DNA of 64,000 nt. It comes from an uncultured Sphingomonadaceae bacterium (GTDB lineage: Bacteria > Pseudomonadota > Alphaproteobacteria > Sphingomonadales > Sphingomonadaceae). This document shows, piece after piece, positions 25,351 to 33,625 of this stretch. A program made the translations under genes and the position numbers. The stretch is taken from contig CANLQG010000007.1 of the NCBI GenBank assembly GCA_947493195.1, forward strand, positions 95,062-159,061, in the 5' to 3' direction. The first letter of the stretch is position 1; every line of letters starts with the position of its first letter. Under the pieces are notes generated by a model. The model was given only the letters and a program-made list of their open reading frames with translations. It had not been told where the DNA came from and ran no database searches.

Positions 25351-26405
25351 TGCGCCTGCCTGCCCAGCACGTGTGCGCCCCAGGCGAAAGCTCCCACCAG
25401 CAGCGCACCGACCAGCTGGTGTGCCACGGCCAGCCACAGCGCCACGCCCGTCATGACCGTGGCGATACCCAGCAGGATCTGCACACCGAACGCTGAATGA
25501 ATTGCGATCGAAGCGCGCCGGTCCAGCGGCTTCACCCGCCGCGCCATGATCACCAGCGCCGCCACGGCGACCCACGCCCACCAGCGGTGGACGAAGTGGA
25601 GCCAGAACGGATCGTGCGTGAACGTCCAGACCACACCGTTCGACCAATCGATCTCGGGCACCAGGCGATCCTGCATCAGCGGCCAGGTGTCGGAGGCAAG
25701 CCCCGCGTTCAGGCCGGCCACCCATGCCCCCAAAAGCATTTGCAGGAACAGGATGACCGCGACGGCAAAGGCCATGCCCGTGAACCGCGCTGGCGTTGCC
25801 TTACCCCGGCTATCGAGCTGACGCAGGTCGAGCGCCGTCCATACGAGGCCGCCAAGCGTGAAGAAGGCGGTCAGCAGGTGGATAGACAGCCAGAAATGCG
25901 AAACGTCGGTCATTTCCGTGCCGAGGCCGGAGCGAACCATGAACCAGCCGAACGCCCCCTGCAGCCCGCCCAGAGCGAGAAGCGCCAGCAGGCGCGGCTT
26001 GTATCCAGCCGGTATCGCGCCGCGCAGCCAGAACCACGCCAGCGGCAAGGCGAAGGCCAGTCCGATTAAGCGGCCAAGCAGGCGGTGGAACCATTCCCAG
26101 AAGAAGATGAACTTGAACGCGGCTAGGTCCATCCCAGCCGGTCCACTGACATTCCTGTATTCGCCCGTCTGCTTGTACAGGTCGAATTCGGCCTGCCAGT
26201 CCGCTTCGGTGAGCGGGGGCAGGGCGCCGCTGACCGGGCTCCAGTGCGTGATCGAGAGCCCACTCTCGGTCAGCCGTGTGATACCCCCAACGACAACCAT
26301 CACGAGTACGAGGGTTGCCACGGCGAACAGCCAGCGCGCCAGCGCCAGCGGGCGCGGCGAAGTGGCGGCGACGGGGCTTGCGGAAGTTGCTGATGCGGCG
26401 ACCAT
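25347..26405 (-). CDS. ctaA: Haem A synthase (COX15/CtaA)
   Basis: This membrane enzyme oxidises the C8 methyl of haem O to a formyl group, making haem A for cytochrome oxidase. The 352-residue product has eight hydrophobic segments and the conserved His-bearing motifs, such as GGITRLTESGLSITHW, FWEWFHRLLGRLIG, SIHLLTAF, FVHRWWAWV and AVAHQLVGALL. The ATG at 26405 is preferred, because residues encoded farther upstream look non-coding. It heads an operon with cutA. Confidence 0.94.
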   Translation of the reverse strand: MVAASATSASPVAATSPRPLALARWLFAVATLVLVMVVVGGITRLTESGLSITHWSPVSGALPPLTEADWQAEFDLYKQTGEYRNVSGPAGMDLAAFKFIFFWEWFHRLLGRLIGLAFALPLAWFWLRGAIPAGYKPRLLALLALGGLQGAFGWFMVRSGLGTEMTDVSHFWLSIHLLTAFFTLGGLVWTALDLRQLDSRGKATPARFTGMAFAVAVILFLQMLLGAWVAGLNAGLASDTWPLMQDRLVPEIDWSNGVVWTFTHDPFWLHFVHRWWAWVAVAALVIMARRVKPLDRRASIAIHSAFGVQILLGIATVMTGVALWLAVAHQLVGALLVGAFAWGAHVLGRQAQ

Positions 26406-26510
26406 GGGGCGCGATTTGCAACTTTGCGCGGAGTTTCGCAAGCAGGGCCTTGGTGCAGGCTTCACACAGCGGCACAAATTTGACCGGAACCGCCGCTAAC
26501 CCCTTGCGCA

Positions 26511-26527
26511 ATGTTATGACGTTACAT
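26511..26527. promoter_or_regulatory. Zur-box-like dyad upstream of the MerC gene
   Basis: ATGTTATGACGTTACAT is an imperfect dyad with outer arms ATGT/ACAT. One half-site, ATGTTAT, is identical to the conserved half of proteobacterial Zur operators. It ends 13 bases before the MerC-protein ATG at 26540. Zinc control is a hypothesis based only on this similarity. Confidence 0.35.
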
Positions 26528-26539
26528 AGATGGTTGCGC

Positions 26540-26908
26540 ATGGGCTCGATCAACCCCTGGATTCGCGGTCGACTCGACCGTGCCGGCGTCATGCTGTCCG
26601 CGCTGTGCCTCGTGCACTGCGTTCTCGGGCTCGTGCTGGTTGCCGGGTTGGGGTTTGGCGGCACGTTCCTGCTCGATCCCGACCTTCACCGCTGGGGGCT
26701 GTTGCTGGCCACGATCATCGCGGGCGTGGCAATCGGCGTGGGTGCCTTGCGCCATCGCCGGGCCGGACCCTTCGTGGTGGCGATGACTGGCCTTACCTTC
26801 ATGGGCGGCGCGCTGGCCGTAGGCCACGGTTTCGAGGAGGCGGTGCTGACCATGATCGGGGTGACACTGGTGGCAGCGGGCCACATCCTCAACTTGCGCC
26901 ACGCCTGA
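26540..26908 (+). CDS. MerC-domain membrane protein
   Basis: The 122-residue product has four hydrophobic segments and a cysteine/histidine-containing first helix ([16 protein letters not shown]), as in MerC-domain proteins. MerC of mercury operons imports Hg(II), but chromosomal MerC-domain proteins are mostly uncharacterised, and no merA or merR is nearby. The start could also be the in-frame ATG at 26516. The second His-rich point ([10 protein letters not shown]...GHIL) lies near the C-terminus. Confidence 0.75.
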   Translation: MGSINPWIRGRLDRAGVMLSALCLVHCVLGLVLVAGLGFGGTFLLDPDLHRWGLLLATIIAGVAIGVGALRHRRAGPFVVAMTGLTFMGGALAVGHGFEEAVLTMIGVTLVAAGHILNLRHA

Positions 26909-26930
26909 CAGGCTCTATGTGGCTTGGGTA

Positions 26931-27917
26931 ATGACCCAGCCAATCTCCCTAACCGTGAACGGCGACTCCCGTCGCACCCAGGCCGCCACCATCGCCGCGC
27001 TCGTGCGCGAACTGGGGCTCATGCCCGAAAAGGTGGCCGTCGAGCATAACGGTGAAATCGCTCCCCGCTCTTCGCTTGAGCAGACTGCCCTTTGCGACGG
27101 TGACCAACTGGAAATCGTGCATTTCGTGGGCGGCGGCTCCGGCGCGCAGGACGACACCTGGGAAGTGGCGGGGCACCGCTTCACCAGCCGCCTGATCGTG
27201 GGCACGGGCAAGTACAAGGATTTCGCGCAGAACGCCGCCGCGGTCGAGGCGGCAGGCGCCGAAATCGTGACCGTCGCCGTGCGCCGGGTCAATATTTCGG
27301 ACCCCAGCCAGCCGGTGCTGATGGATCATATCGACCCGAAGAAAGTGACCTACCTTCCCAACACCGCGGGATGTTTTTCCGCCGAAGACGCGATCCGCAC
27401 CCTGCGTCTGGCGCGCGAGGCGGGCGGCTGGGACTTGGTGAAGCTAGAAGTGCTGGGTGAAGCGAAGACGCTATATCCCAACATGGTCGAAACCATCCGC
27501 GCCTGCGAAGTCCTGGCAAAGGAGGGATTCAAGCCAATGGTCTATTGCACCGACGATCCCATCGCCGCGAAGCAGCTGGAAGACGCAGGTGCCGTCGCGA
27601 TCATGCCACTGGGCGCGCCGATCGGTTCGGGGTTGGGCATCCAGAACCGGGTGACGATCCGCCTGATCGTCGAGGGCGCCACCGTCCCCGTGCTGGTGGA
27701 TGCGGGCGTCGGCACCGCCTCGGATGCCGCCGTCGCCATGGAACTCGGCTGCGACGGGGTCCTGATGAACACCGCTATTGCCGAGGCCAAGGACCCGATC
27801 CGCATGGCCCGCGCAATGAAGCTGGCTGTGGAGGCCGGGCGCGAAGCATATCTTGCAGGCCGCATGGGGCGGCGCAAATATGCCGATCCCAGCTCGCCGC
27901 TGGCGGGATTGATATAG
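26931..27917 (+). CDS. thiG: ThiS-ThiG fusion: sulfur carrier/thiazole synthase
   Basis: Residues 1-69 are a ThiS-like ubiquitin fold ending in FVGGG. From about 75 the protein is a complete ThiG with VGTGKYKDF, the Schiff-base Lys171 in [10 protein letters not shown], and PIGSGLGI with [14 protein letters not shown]. ThiG condenses a deoxyxylulose-phosphate imine with ThiS thiocarboxylate and dehydroglycine to build the thiamin thiazole. In free ThiS the diglycine is C-terminal, but here it is joined by a short linker to ThiG. The ATG at 26931 is preferred over the GTG at 26919. Confidence 0.93.
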   Translation: MTQPISLTVNGDSRRTQAATIAALVRELGLMPEKVAVEHNGEIAPRSSLEQTALCDGDQLEIVHFVGGGSGAQDDTWEVAGHRFTSRLIVGTGKYKDFAQNAAAVEAAGAEIVTVAVRRVNISDPSQPVLMDHIDPKKVTYLPNTAGCFSAEDAIRTLRLAREAGGWDLVKLEVLGEAKTLYPNMVETIRACEVLAKEGFKPMVYCTDDPIAAKQLEDAGAVAIMPLGAPIGSGLGIQNRVTIRLIVEGATVPVLVDAGVGTASDAAVAMELGCDGVLMNTAIAEAKDPIRMARAMKLAVEAGREAYLAGRMGRRKYADPSSPLAGLI

Positions 27918-27927
27918 TTTGTCCTTC

Positions 27928-27962
27928 GCTCACACCTGCGTGTGAGCGTCTTCGCCAGACGC
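27928..27962 (+). terminator. Two adjacent hairpins after thiG
   Basis: GCTCACAC-CTGC-GTGTGAGC (27928-27947) begins 11 bases after the thiG stop. It is followed by GCGTCT-TCGCC-AGACGC (27946-27962), which shares two bases. There is no long T run, so termination is likely but may not be purely intrinsic. Confidence 0.5.
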
Positions 27963-28007
27963 GCAGCATGGCCGCGTATGCTGTGGGGGCGCGAAGCCAA
28001 CAATATA

Positions 28008-28015
28008 TTAACCAT
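28008..28015 (+). promoter_or_regulatory. CtrA half-site TTAACCAT
   Basis: An exact TTAACCAT lies 44 bases upstream of the ATG at 28059, inside a short AT-rich stretch. It matches the half-site bound by the alphaproteobacterial cell-cycle regulator CtrA. Only one half-site was noticed, so binding is conjectural. Confidence 0.35.
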
Positions 28016-28058
28016 ACGAGCGCACACCTTTCCCTGACACCGCAGGGAAGGGCCGATC

Positions 28059-28589
28059 ATGGGTCACGAATCGAAGACGTTCTCTCTCACCATCGCCGAA
28101 ATGCGCGAGTTCGCCGGTTTCGCCGAATACGAGCAGGAATTTATCGAACGTTCGCTGGATATTGCGCTGAGCCGGTGCGATGCCTTCAAGACGTGGAGCG
28201 TGTGTGCAGACGACAAGCGCGCTATCCGCGGCCAGTACCTTGCCTATCGCGAACTGAAGCACCTGCGGGCGATGATCCCGGGTGGCGACACCTTCGACGG
28301 GGTCGAAGGGCTTATGGGAACGCTGCTGCGCATTTCGGCGCAGGATCTTGCGATGGAGCGGCTGGACAGCTTCTCCGCCTACCGTTTTCTCTATGAGCGC
28401 CTGCTCGGCGCCGCAGTGCGGCCGTTCCTTCCTGCAGCGTTCTGCGCTGCGGCCGCACTGCCACAAATCCGCCCCGAACGCCGCCGGATGCTGTTGCAAA
28501 GCCTGAGCGAGGCAGCCGCCACGGCGCCCGCCTGGTCGCGCAAGGAACCGGCGTTCTTCCCGGAAAGGATTGAGGTCGAGGCCGCCTGA
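28059..28589 (+). CDS. Hypothetical protein, helical
   Basis: This 176-residue soluble, mostly helical protein has no recognised domain. Notable segments are EYEQEFIERSLDIALSRC, YLAYRELKHLRAMIPGG and FSAYRFLYERLLGA. Codon usage resembles the neighbours. The gene is single, convergent with the acyl-CoA ligase gene with 14 bases between stops, and preceded by a CtrA-like half-site. Confidence 0.65.
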   Translation: MGHESKTFSLTIAEMREFAGFAEYEQEFIERSLDIALSRCDAFKTWSVCADDKRAIRGQYLAYRELKHLRAMIPGGDTFDGVEGLMGTLLRISAQDLAMERLDSFSAYRFLYERLLGAAVRPFLPAAFCAAAALPQIRPERRRMLLQSLSEAAATAPAWSRKEPAFFPERIEVEAA

Positions 28590-28603
28590 CCTCGGGCGCC
28601 CCA

Positions 28604-30400
28604 TCAATAAAGCGCGTCGAGCCGATCCTGGTAATTCTCGCGGATCTGCATGCGGCGGATCTTCATGGTGGGCGTCATCATGTCGTTGTCCACGGTGAAA
28701 GGTTCGTCCGCCAGCACGAACTTGCGCACCTTCTCGATCACGGAGAGATCCTCGTTCGTCCGGTCTATCGCCGTCTTGATGGCAGCGCGGAAGGCCGGCA
28801 GGTCCTGTAGCGCGGCCATGTCGAACTGCTGGCCGTTGTCGCGCGCCCATTCCACCGCCCATTCGGCATCGGGCACGATCAATGCGACCATGTATGGCCT
28901 CTGGTCGCCGGAAACCATCGCCTGGCTGATCTCGGGTTGCAGGGTGAGCATCCCCTCCAGCTTTTGCGGGGCGACGTTGTCCCCCTTGTCGTTGACGATG
29001 ATGTCCTTTTTGCGGTCGGTTATCTTGATCCGGCCCTTTTCGTCGATATGCCCGACATCGCCGGTATGCAGCCAGCCATCGCGCAGGGTGTTTTCAGTAT
29101 CGTCGGGCCGTTGCCAGTAACCTTTCATCACCAGTTCGCCGCGCACGAGGATCTCGCCATCCTCGGCGATCTTCACTTCCACTCCGCGCAGCGGCGGACC
29201 CACGGTGTCGAGCTTGATGCCGGCGCTGGGATAGTTGCAGGCGATCACCGGAGCGCTCTCGGTCTGGCCGTAACCCTGCAGCATGGTGAGCCCCATAGCC
29301 TGGAAGAACCCGCCGACTTCGGGATTGAGCGGCGCTCCGCCGGAGACGAGAGCCTTCACCCGTCCACCGAAACGTTCCTTGATTTTCGGGCGCAAGGTGG
29401 CTGCGAGCAGTGCTTCATCTATCGCGCTCATCACGCCGGTGCTGCCCTTCACTTGCTTATCGCCAAGCACCAGCGCCCGGCCAAGCAGGAAGCGGGCGAG
29501 CTTCCCCTGCTTTTCGATCGCCTTCATCATCTTGGTGCGCAGCACTTCGAACAGGCGCGGCACGACCACCATGATGGTGGGGCGCGCTTCCTCGAGGTTG
29601 CTGGAAAGCTTGTCGAGCCCTTCGGAGAACCAGATGTCCGCCCCCAGCCCCAGGGGCAGGTAGAAGCCCGCCGTATGCTCGAAGGCATGGCTCAGCGGGA
29701 GGAAGGACAGGAAGCGTTCCTCCTCCCAGCCGAAATCATGCTCGATCACATGCGCGGCGGCGGCGACGTTGTGCATAATGGCACCATGGTGCAGCATCAC
29801 GCCTCGCGGCGCGCCGCTGGTGCCGCTGGTGTAGATGATGCAGGCCATGTCCTCGCGCTTGAACCCGGCAATACGCGCTTCGACCGCTTTCCGCGCCTGC
29901 GCCGCGTCGCCGCTGGTCACATCATCCCAGCTGGCCAATTCGATGCTGCCGCTCTGTGCCGAGGAAATTGGGTCGACCGCGATCACCTTCTTGCCGCGCC
30001 CGGTTTTCATGATCGCGCGAAACAGCGGTTTTGCCAGCTTGGCATTGCCCAGAACCACTGCGCTGGCACCCGAATCGTCGAGGATATGGGCGTGGTCGCG
30101 CTCCGTATTGGTGGTGTAGGCCGGCGTAGTGATGCAACCTGCGGCCATGATGGCGAGATCGGCAATGCACCATTCCGGGCGGTTTTCCGCCACGATTACC
30201 ACCCGGTCGCCATCGCGCAGGCCCAGCTTGCGAAGGTTTTCCGCCATCAGGCACACCTTCTCGGCGGCCTCGGTGTACGACATCGAGGTCCAGGTGCCAT
30301 CGATCTTGGCCGTCAGGAACGGCTTGTCGCCGCGCTCGTCGGCCCGTTGCAGGAACAGCGCGACAAGACTGCTGGCGTGGTCGATATCTGCGAGTTGCAT
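28604..30400 (-). CDS. Long-chain acyl-CoA synthetase (AMP-forming)
   Basis: The 598-residue enzyme belongs to the ANL superfamily and should activate fatty acids to acyl-CoA through an acyl-AMP. It has the AMP-binding P-loop IIYTSGTSGAPRGVML, the YGQTESAPV motif, GWLHTGDVGHIDEKGRIKITDRKKD, and a C-terminal domain of the long-chain ligase (COG1022-like) type. It starts at 30400 and is transcribed alone. Chain-length preference cannot be told from sequence. Confidence 0.9.
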   Translation of the reverse strand: MQLADIDHASSLVALFLQRADERGDKPFLTAKIDGTWTSMSYTEAAEKVCLMAENLRKLGLRDGDRVVIVAENRPEWCIADLAIMAAGCITTPAYTTNTERDHAHILDDSGASAVVLGNAKLAKPLFRAIMKTGRGKKVIAVDPISSAQSGSIELASWDDVTSGDAAQARKAVEARIAGFKREDMACIIYTSGTSGAPRGVMLHHGAIMHNVAAAAHVIEHDFGWEEERFLSFLPLSHAFEHTAGFYLPLGLGADIWFSEGLDKLSSNLEEARPTIMVVVPRLFEVLRTKMMKAIEKQGKLARFLLGRALVLGDKQVKGSTGVMSAIDEALLAATLRPKIKERFGGRVKALVSGGAPLNPEVGGFFQAMGLTMLQGYGQTESAPVIACNYPSAGIKLDTVGPPLRGVEVKIAEDGEILVRGELVMKGYWQRPDDTENTLRDGWLHTGDVGHIDEKGRIKITDRKKDIIVNDKGDNVAPQKLEGMLTLQPEISQAMVSGDQRPYMVALIVPDAEWAVEWARDNGQQFDMAALQDLPAFRAAIKTAIDRTNEDLSVIEKVRKFVLADEPFTVDNDMMTPTMKIRRMQIRENYQDRLDALY

Positions 30401-30542
30401 TCGCTCGGCTCTCCCTTGCTGCCGACCATCGTTATGGTTCCGGCGCGGCTTATGGCATGAATAGCGGAGTTAGGCGGCGCGGGCGCGGGGGGCAAGCCTG
30501 CTTCATTGCCAGCCCGGCCACGCGCCTCTAAAGCCTTGCGGC

Positions 30543-32267
30543 ATGTCGCTTATCCGCCTTTGCGCCGCTGCCGCCGCTCTCGCCCTCGTTTCCTGCACCA
30601 CTGTCCCCGGCCCCGCCGAAACAACCGGAACATCTTCCGCCGCGCAAAGCGAAGTCGCGCCTTTCGTGATAGCGGCAAATCCGCTGGCCGCAGAGGCGGG
30701 AATGGCGGTGCTGGAAAACGGCGGCAACGCGGCCGATGCAGCGCTGGCGGTCCAGTCCATGCTCTCGCTGGTGGAGCCGCAAAGTTCGGGCATGGGCGGC
30801 GGCGCGTTCCTCAACTACTACGACGCCGCGACGGGCAAGGTCAGCATCTACGACGGGCGCGAAACCGCGCCTGCGCAGGCCAGCCGCACGATGTTCCTCG
30901 ATACGGACGGAGAGCCGCTGGGCTATCGCGAGGCTGTGGTGAGCGGGCGCGCCACCGGGGTTCCCGGCGCGGTCGCGGCCCTTGCCATGCTGCATGACGA
31001 ACACGGCGCGCTGGCCTGGAACGGCCTGTTCGACGAAGCTATCCGCACCGCCGAGGAAGGGTTCGTGGTCACACCGCGGCTGGGGCGGTTCCTGTCGCGC
31101 GATTTCCCGCAACTGTCGCAGCCCGATGCCGCCGCCTATTTTGCCCGGCCCGACGGCACGCGAATGCAGGAGGGTGACCGGTTGCGGAACCCGGCATACG
31201 CCGATTTCCTCCGCCGCCTTTCCGCCAACGGCATATCGGCACTCTACGAAGGCAGCACGGCGGCGCAGATCGTCCAGCGGACCCGTGCCGCGCCGCGCGG
31301 CGGCACGATGACGATGGCGGACCTTGCCAATTACCGTCCGATAAAGCGGGAGCCTGTGTGCAACGAATGGCGCGTGTACCGCGTCTGCGCGCCGCCGCCG
31401 CCATCCAGCGGTGCTGCCATGCTGGAACTGCTGGCACTGCTGGAGCGCACCGAAATCGCCTCGCTGGGGCCGGACGATCCCCGCGCATGGTACCTCTTCG
31501 CCGAGGCCAGCCGCCTGATGTATGCCGACCGTGACGCCTATTTCGGCGACGGCGATTTCGTGAACGTACCGGTGCAGGGCTTGCTCGATCCGGATTACCT
31601 CGATGCCCGCGCCGCACTGATCGGCCCTACCGCCGCCGAGAATGTCGAGCCGGGTCGACCCGAAGGGGCGGATCTGCCGATGGAGGACCTGACGCACGAG
31701 CCCGCCGGAACTTCGCATTTCATCGTGCGTGACCGGCACGGCAACGTGCTGTCGATCACCACCACGGTCGAATCCATTTTCGGCACCGGGCGCATGGTCG
31801 ACGGGTTCTTCCTCAACAACCAGTTGACCGACTTTGCCTTCAACCCGTTGCAGCCCGATGGCGACGAAGCGCCCAATGCCGTGGCGCCGGGCAAGCGGCC
31901 CCGCTCCTCCATGGTCCCGCTGATCCTGCTTGATGCAGATGGTGGGTTCGCCGGGGCTATCGGCTCTGCCGGAGGCAATTCGATCCCTGCCTATGTCGGC
32001 AAAACGCTTGTCGGTGCCGTCGACTGGGGGCTGCCGATGCAGCAGGCACTGGCGCTGCCCAACCTCGTGGCGCGCGGTAACCGTATCGGCGGCGAAGTGA
32101 GCGCCTTCGACCCGGCGATCATCGCGGGGCTGGTGGAGCGGGGGATCGATCTCGAACCCGGGCAGGGCGAGGATTCTGGGGTTCACGGCGTGCTGATACG
32201 CGATGGCCGCGTGGATGGCGGTTACGATCCGCGCCGCGAAGGCGTGGTGCTGGTGGGCGAGCCCTAG
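30543..32267 (+). CDS. ggt: Gamma-glutamyltransferase, lipoprotein form
   Basis: GGT cleaves the gamma-glutamyl bond of glutathione and transfers it to acceptors or water. The 574-residue precursor has a lipoprotein signal with lipobox LVSC (Cys19), then NPLAAEAGMAVLENGGNAADAALA. The self-processing nucleophile is Thr390 in PAGTSHFIV, followed by HGNVLSITTT and the RPRSSMVPL region. It should act in the periplasm, anchored to a membrane. Its 3' end overlaps the pyrD stop on the other strand by four bases. Confidence 0.93.
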   Translation: MSLIRLCAAAAALALVSCTTVPGPAETTGTSSAAQSEVAPFVIAANPLAAEAGMAVLENGGNAADAALAVQSMLSLVEPQSSGMGGGAFLNYYDAATGKVSIYDGRETAPAQASRTMFLDTDGEPLGYREAVVSGRATGVPGAVAALAMLHDEHGALAWNGLFDEAIRTAEEGFVVTPRLGRFLSRDFPQLSQPDAAAYFARPDGTRMQEGDRLRNPAYADFLRRLSANGISALYEGSTAAQIVQRTRAAPRGGTMTMADLANYRPIKREPVCNEWRVYRVCAPPPPSSGAAMLELLALLERTEIASLGPDDPRAWYLFAEASRLMYADRDAYFGDGDFVNVPVQGLLDPDYLDARAALIGPTAAENVEPGRPEGADLPMEDLTHEPAGTSHFIVRDRHGNVLSITTTVESIFGTGRMVDGFFLNNQLTDFAFNPLQPDGDEAPNAVAPGKRPRSSMVPLILLDADGGFAGAIGSAGGNSIPAYVGKTLVGAVDWGLPMQQALALPNLVARGNRIGGEVSAFDPAIIAGLVERGIDLEPGQGEDSGVHGVLIRDGRVDGGYDPRREGVVLVGEP

Positions 32268-33301
32268 GCCGCTTCGTTGCCCACGGCCTCGGCAATGCTG
32301 GCGAAGCCATCGCGGCGCATCAGCTTTTCCAGCCCCTTGTTGATCTGCTTCGCAATACCCGGCCCGTGATAGGTCATCGCGCTGTATAGTTGCACCAGGC
32401 TGGCCCCTGCGCGAATGCGCTCCCATGCGTCCTGCGCCGTGGCGATGCCGCCAACGCCGATCAGCGGGATGGCTCCGCCCGAGGCCTTGCGGAAAGAGCG
32501 CAGCATTTCCAGCGCGAGGGGCTTTAGAGGAGCGCCCGAAAGGCCGCCGGTCTCATCCTTGTGCGCCGAGGCGAGATCGGGCCGGGAGATGGTCGTGTTG
32601 GCTACGATCAGCGCGCCCAGCCCCTTGTCCATCGCGATCCGGGTGATCGCCTCCACGTCGGCTGTCTGCAAGTCTGGTGCAACCTTGAGGAACACCGGCG
32701 GCCCGTTGTCGCGGCGCGCCTCCAGCACACCGTCCAGCAATTCCACCAGCGCGCCTTCGTCCTGCAGGGCGCGCAGGCCGGGGGTGTTGGGGCTGGAGAT
32801 ATTGACGGCAAGGTAGGTGGCATAGGGCGCCATGATCCGCGTCATCGCGGCATAGTCGGCAATCCGGTCCGCGCTGTCCTTGTTCGCGCCGATGTTGATC
32901 CCCAGCACACCGGGCCTGTCGCCGCGGGAGGCGACCCGGACTGCGGCAGCCTCCGCGCCGCCGTTGTTGAAGCCCATGCGGTTGATGACGGCGCGGTCCT
33001 CCTCCAGCCGGAACAGGCGCGGTCTGGGATTACCTGCCTGCGGCAGGGGGGTGATGGAGCCAACCTCCACGAAGCCGAAACCAAGGCCCAGCAATGCGTC
33101 GGCGACCTCGGCATCCTTGTCGAAGCCCGCTGCCATGCCAACGGGGTTGGGGAAGCGAATACCCGCTACCATCGTCTCCAGCGGGCCGCCCAGCGGTTCC
33201 GCCTTGCCGGTCGGCTTGGCTTTCAAAGCCTTGATAGCAAGACCGTGGGCGCGCTCGGCATCGAGCTTGAACAGGGCAGGTCGGATCAGCGAATAAAGCA
33301 T
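32264..33301 (-). CDS. pyrD: Dihydroorotate dehydrogenase (quinone), class 2
   Basis: This peripheral membrane flavoenzyme oxidises dihydroorotate to orotate with quinone in pyrimidine synthesis. The 345-residue product has the class 2 N-terminal helix (MLYSLIRPALFKLDAERAHG), NPVGMAAGFDKDAEV, the catalytic Ser segment VNISSPNTPGLR, and VGGIATAQDAWERIRAGASLVQLYSA. The ATG at 33301 is the family-like start. Confidence 0.95.
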   Translation of the reverse strand: MLYSLIRPALFKLDAERAHGLAIKALKAKPTGKAEPLGGPLETMVAGIRFPNPVGMAAGFDKDAEVADALLGLGFGFVEVGSITPLPQAGNPRPRLFRLEEDRAVINRMGFNNGGAEAAAVRVASRGDRPGVLGINIGANKDSADRIADYAAMTRIMAPYATYLAVNISSPNTPGLRALQDEGALVELLDGVLEARRDNGPPVFLKVAPDLQTADVEAITRIAMDKGLGALIVANTTISRPDLASAHKDETGGLSGAPLKPLALEMLRSFRKASGGAIPLIGVGGIATAQDAWERIRAGASLVQLYSAMTYHGPGIAKQINKGLEKLMRRDGFASIAEAVGNEAA

Positions 33302-33625
33302 GACGACGCCCTTGGCAGCATCTCGGGGTCGCGCGCAATAGCTTCTGGGCTGGCGAGAACGGGGCGACAATGCGGCACCAGCACAATCGATCGGGACAGG
33401 GGTGAAAATCCTTTAATTGTCGTCTTCTTACAAGCCCGGAGCGCAAGAATCCGTTAGTTCACCACTCGCGACCCGAAGGGCTCGACGCAATATTTGCATC
33501 GGGTTCTCCACTTAAACAGGGCGGCCTGCCATCGCGGCATTGGCCGCCCTTTTTTTGGTGGCTACCCCCAATGCCTAACTATCTGTATACCCTATCACCA
33601 GGTCGCGGGGTTGCAGGGTGTGGTG
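33302..33625. other. 324-base intergenic region with an orphan terminator
   Basis: No protein-coding gene is supported between pyrD and the AraC-type gene. The region holds ACCCGA...TCGGGT (about 33464-33504) enclosing GCAA-TAT-TTGC, then a strong plus-strand terminator at 33518-33556. No plus-strand gene precedes this terminator, so a small RNA is possible. No convincing promoter was found. Confidence 0.4.
33518..33556 (+). terminator. Strong intrinsic terminator without an upstream gene
   Basis: AGGGCGGCC (33518-33526) pairs with GGCCGCCCT (33542-33550), and inside it TGCC pairs with GGCA. The hairpin is followed by seven T. It lies 70 bases before the AraC-type start and more than 1.2 kb after the last plus-strand gene (ggt), so it either ends a small RNA or insulates the regulator. 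Confidence 0.8.

Noticed and set aside
26540..26908. Mercury-resistance operon
   Set aside because: Only a MerC-domain protein is present; no merR, merT, merP or merA is nearby.
28937..30460. 507-codon open frame antisense to the acyl-CoA ligase
   Set aside because: No recognisable motif and no ribosome-binding site; the opposite strand encodes a complete ANL enzyme.
30528..32426. 632-codon open frame antisense to ggt
   Set aside because: Arg- and His-rich shadow reading; ggt has the lipobox and catalytic Thr in order.
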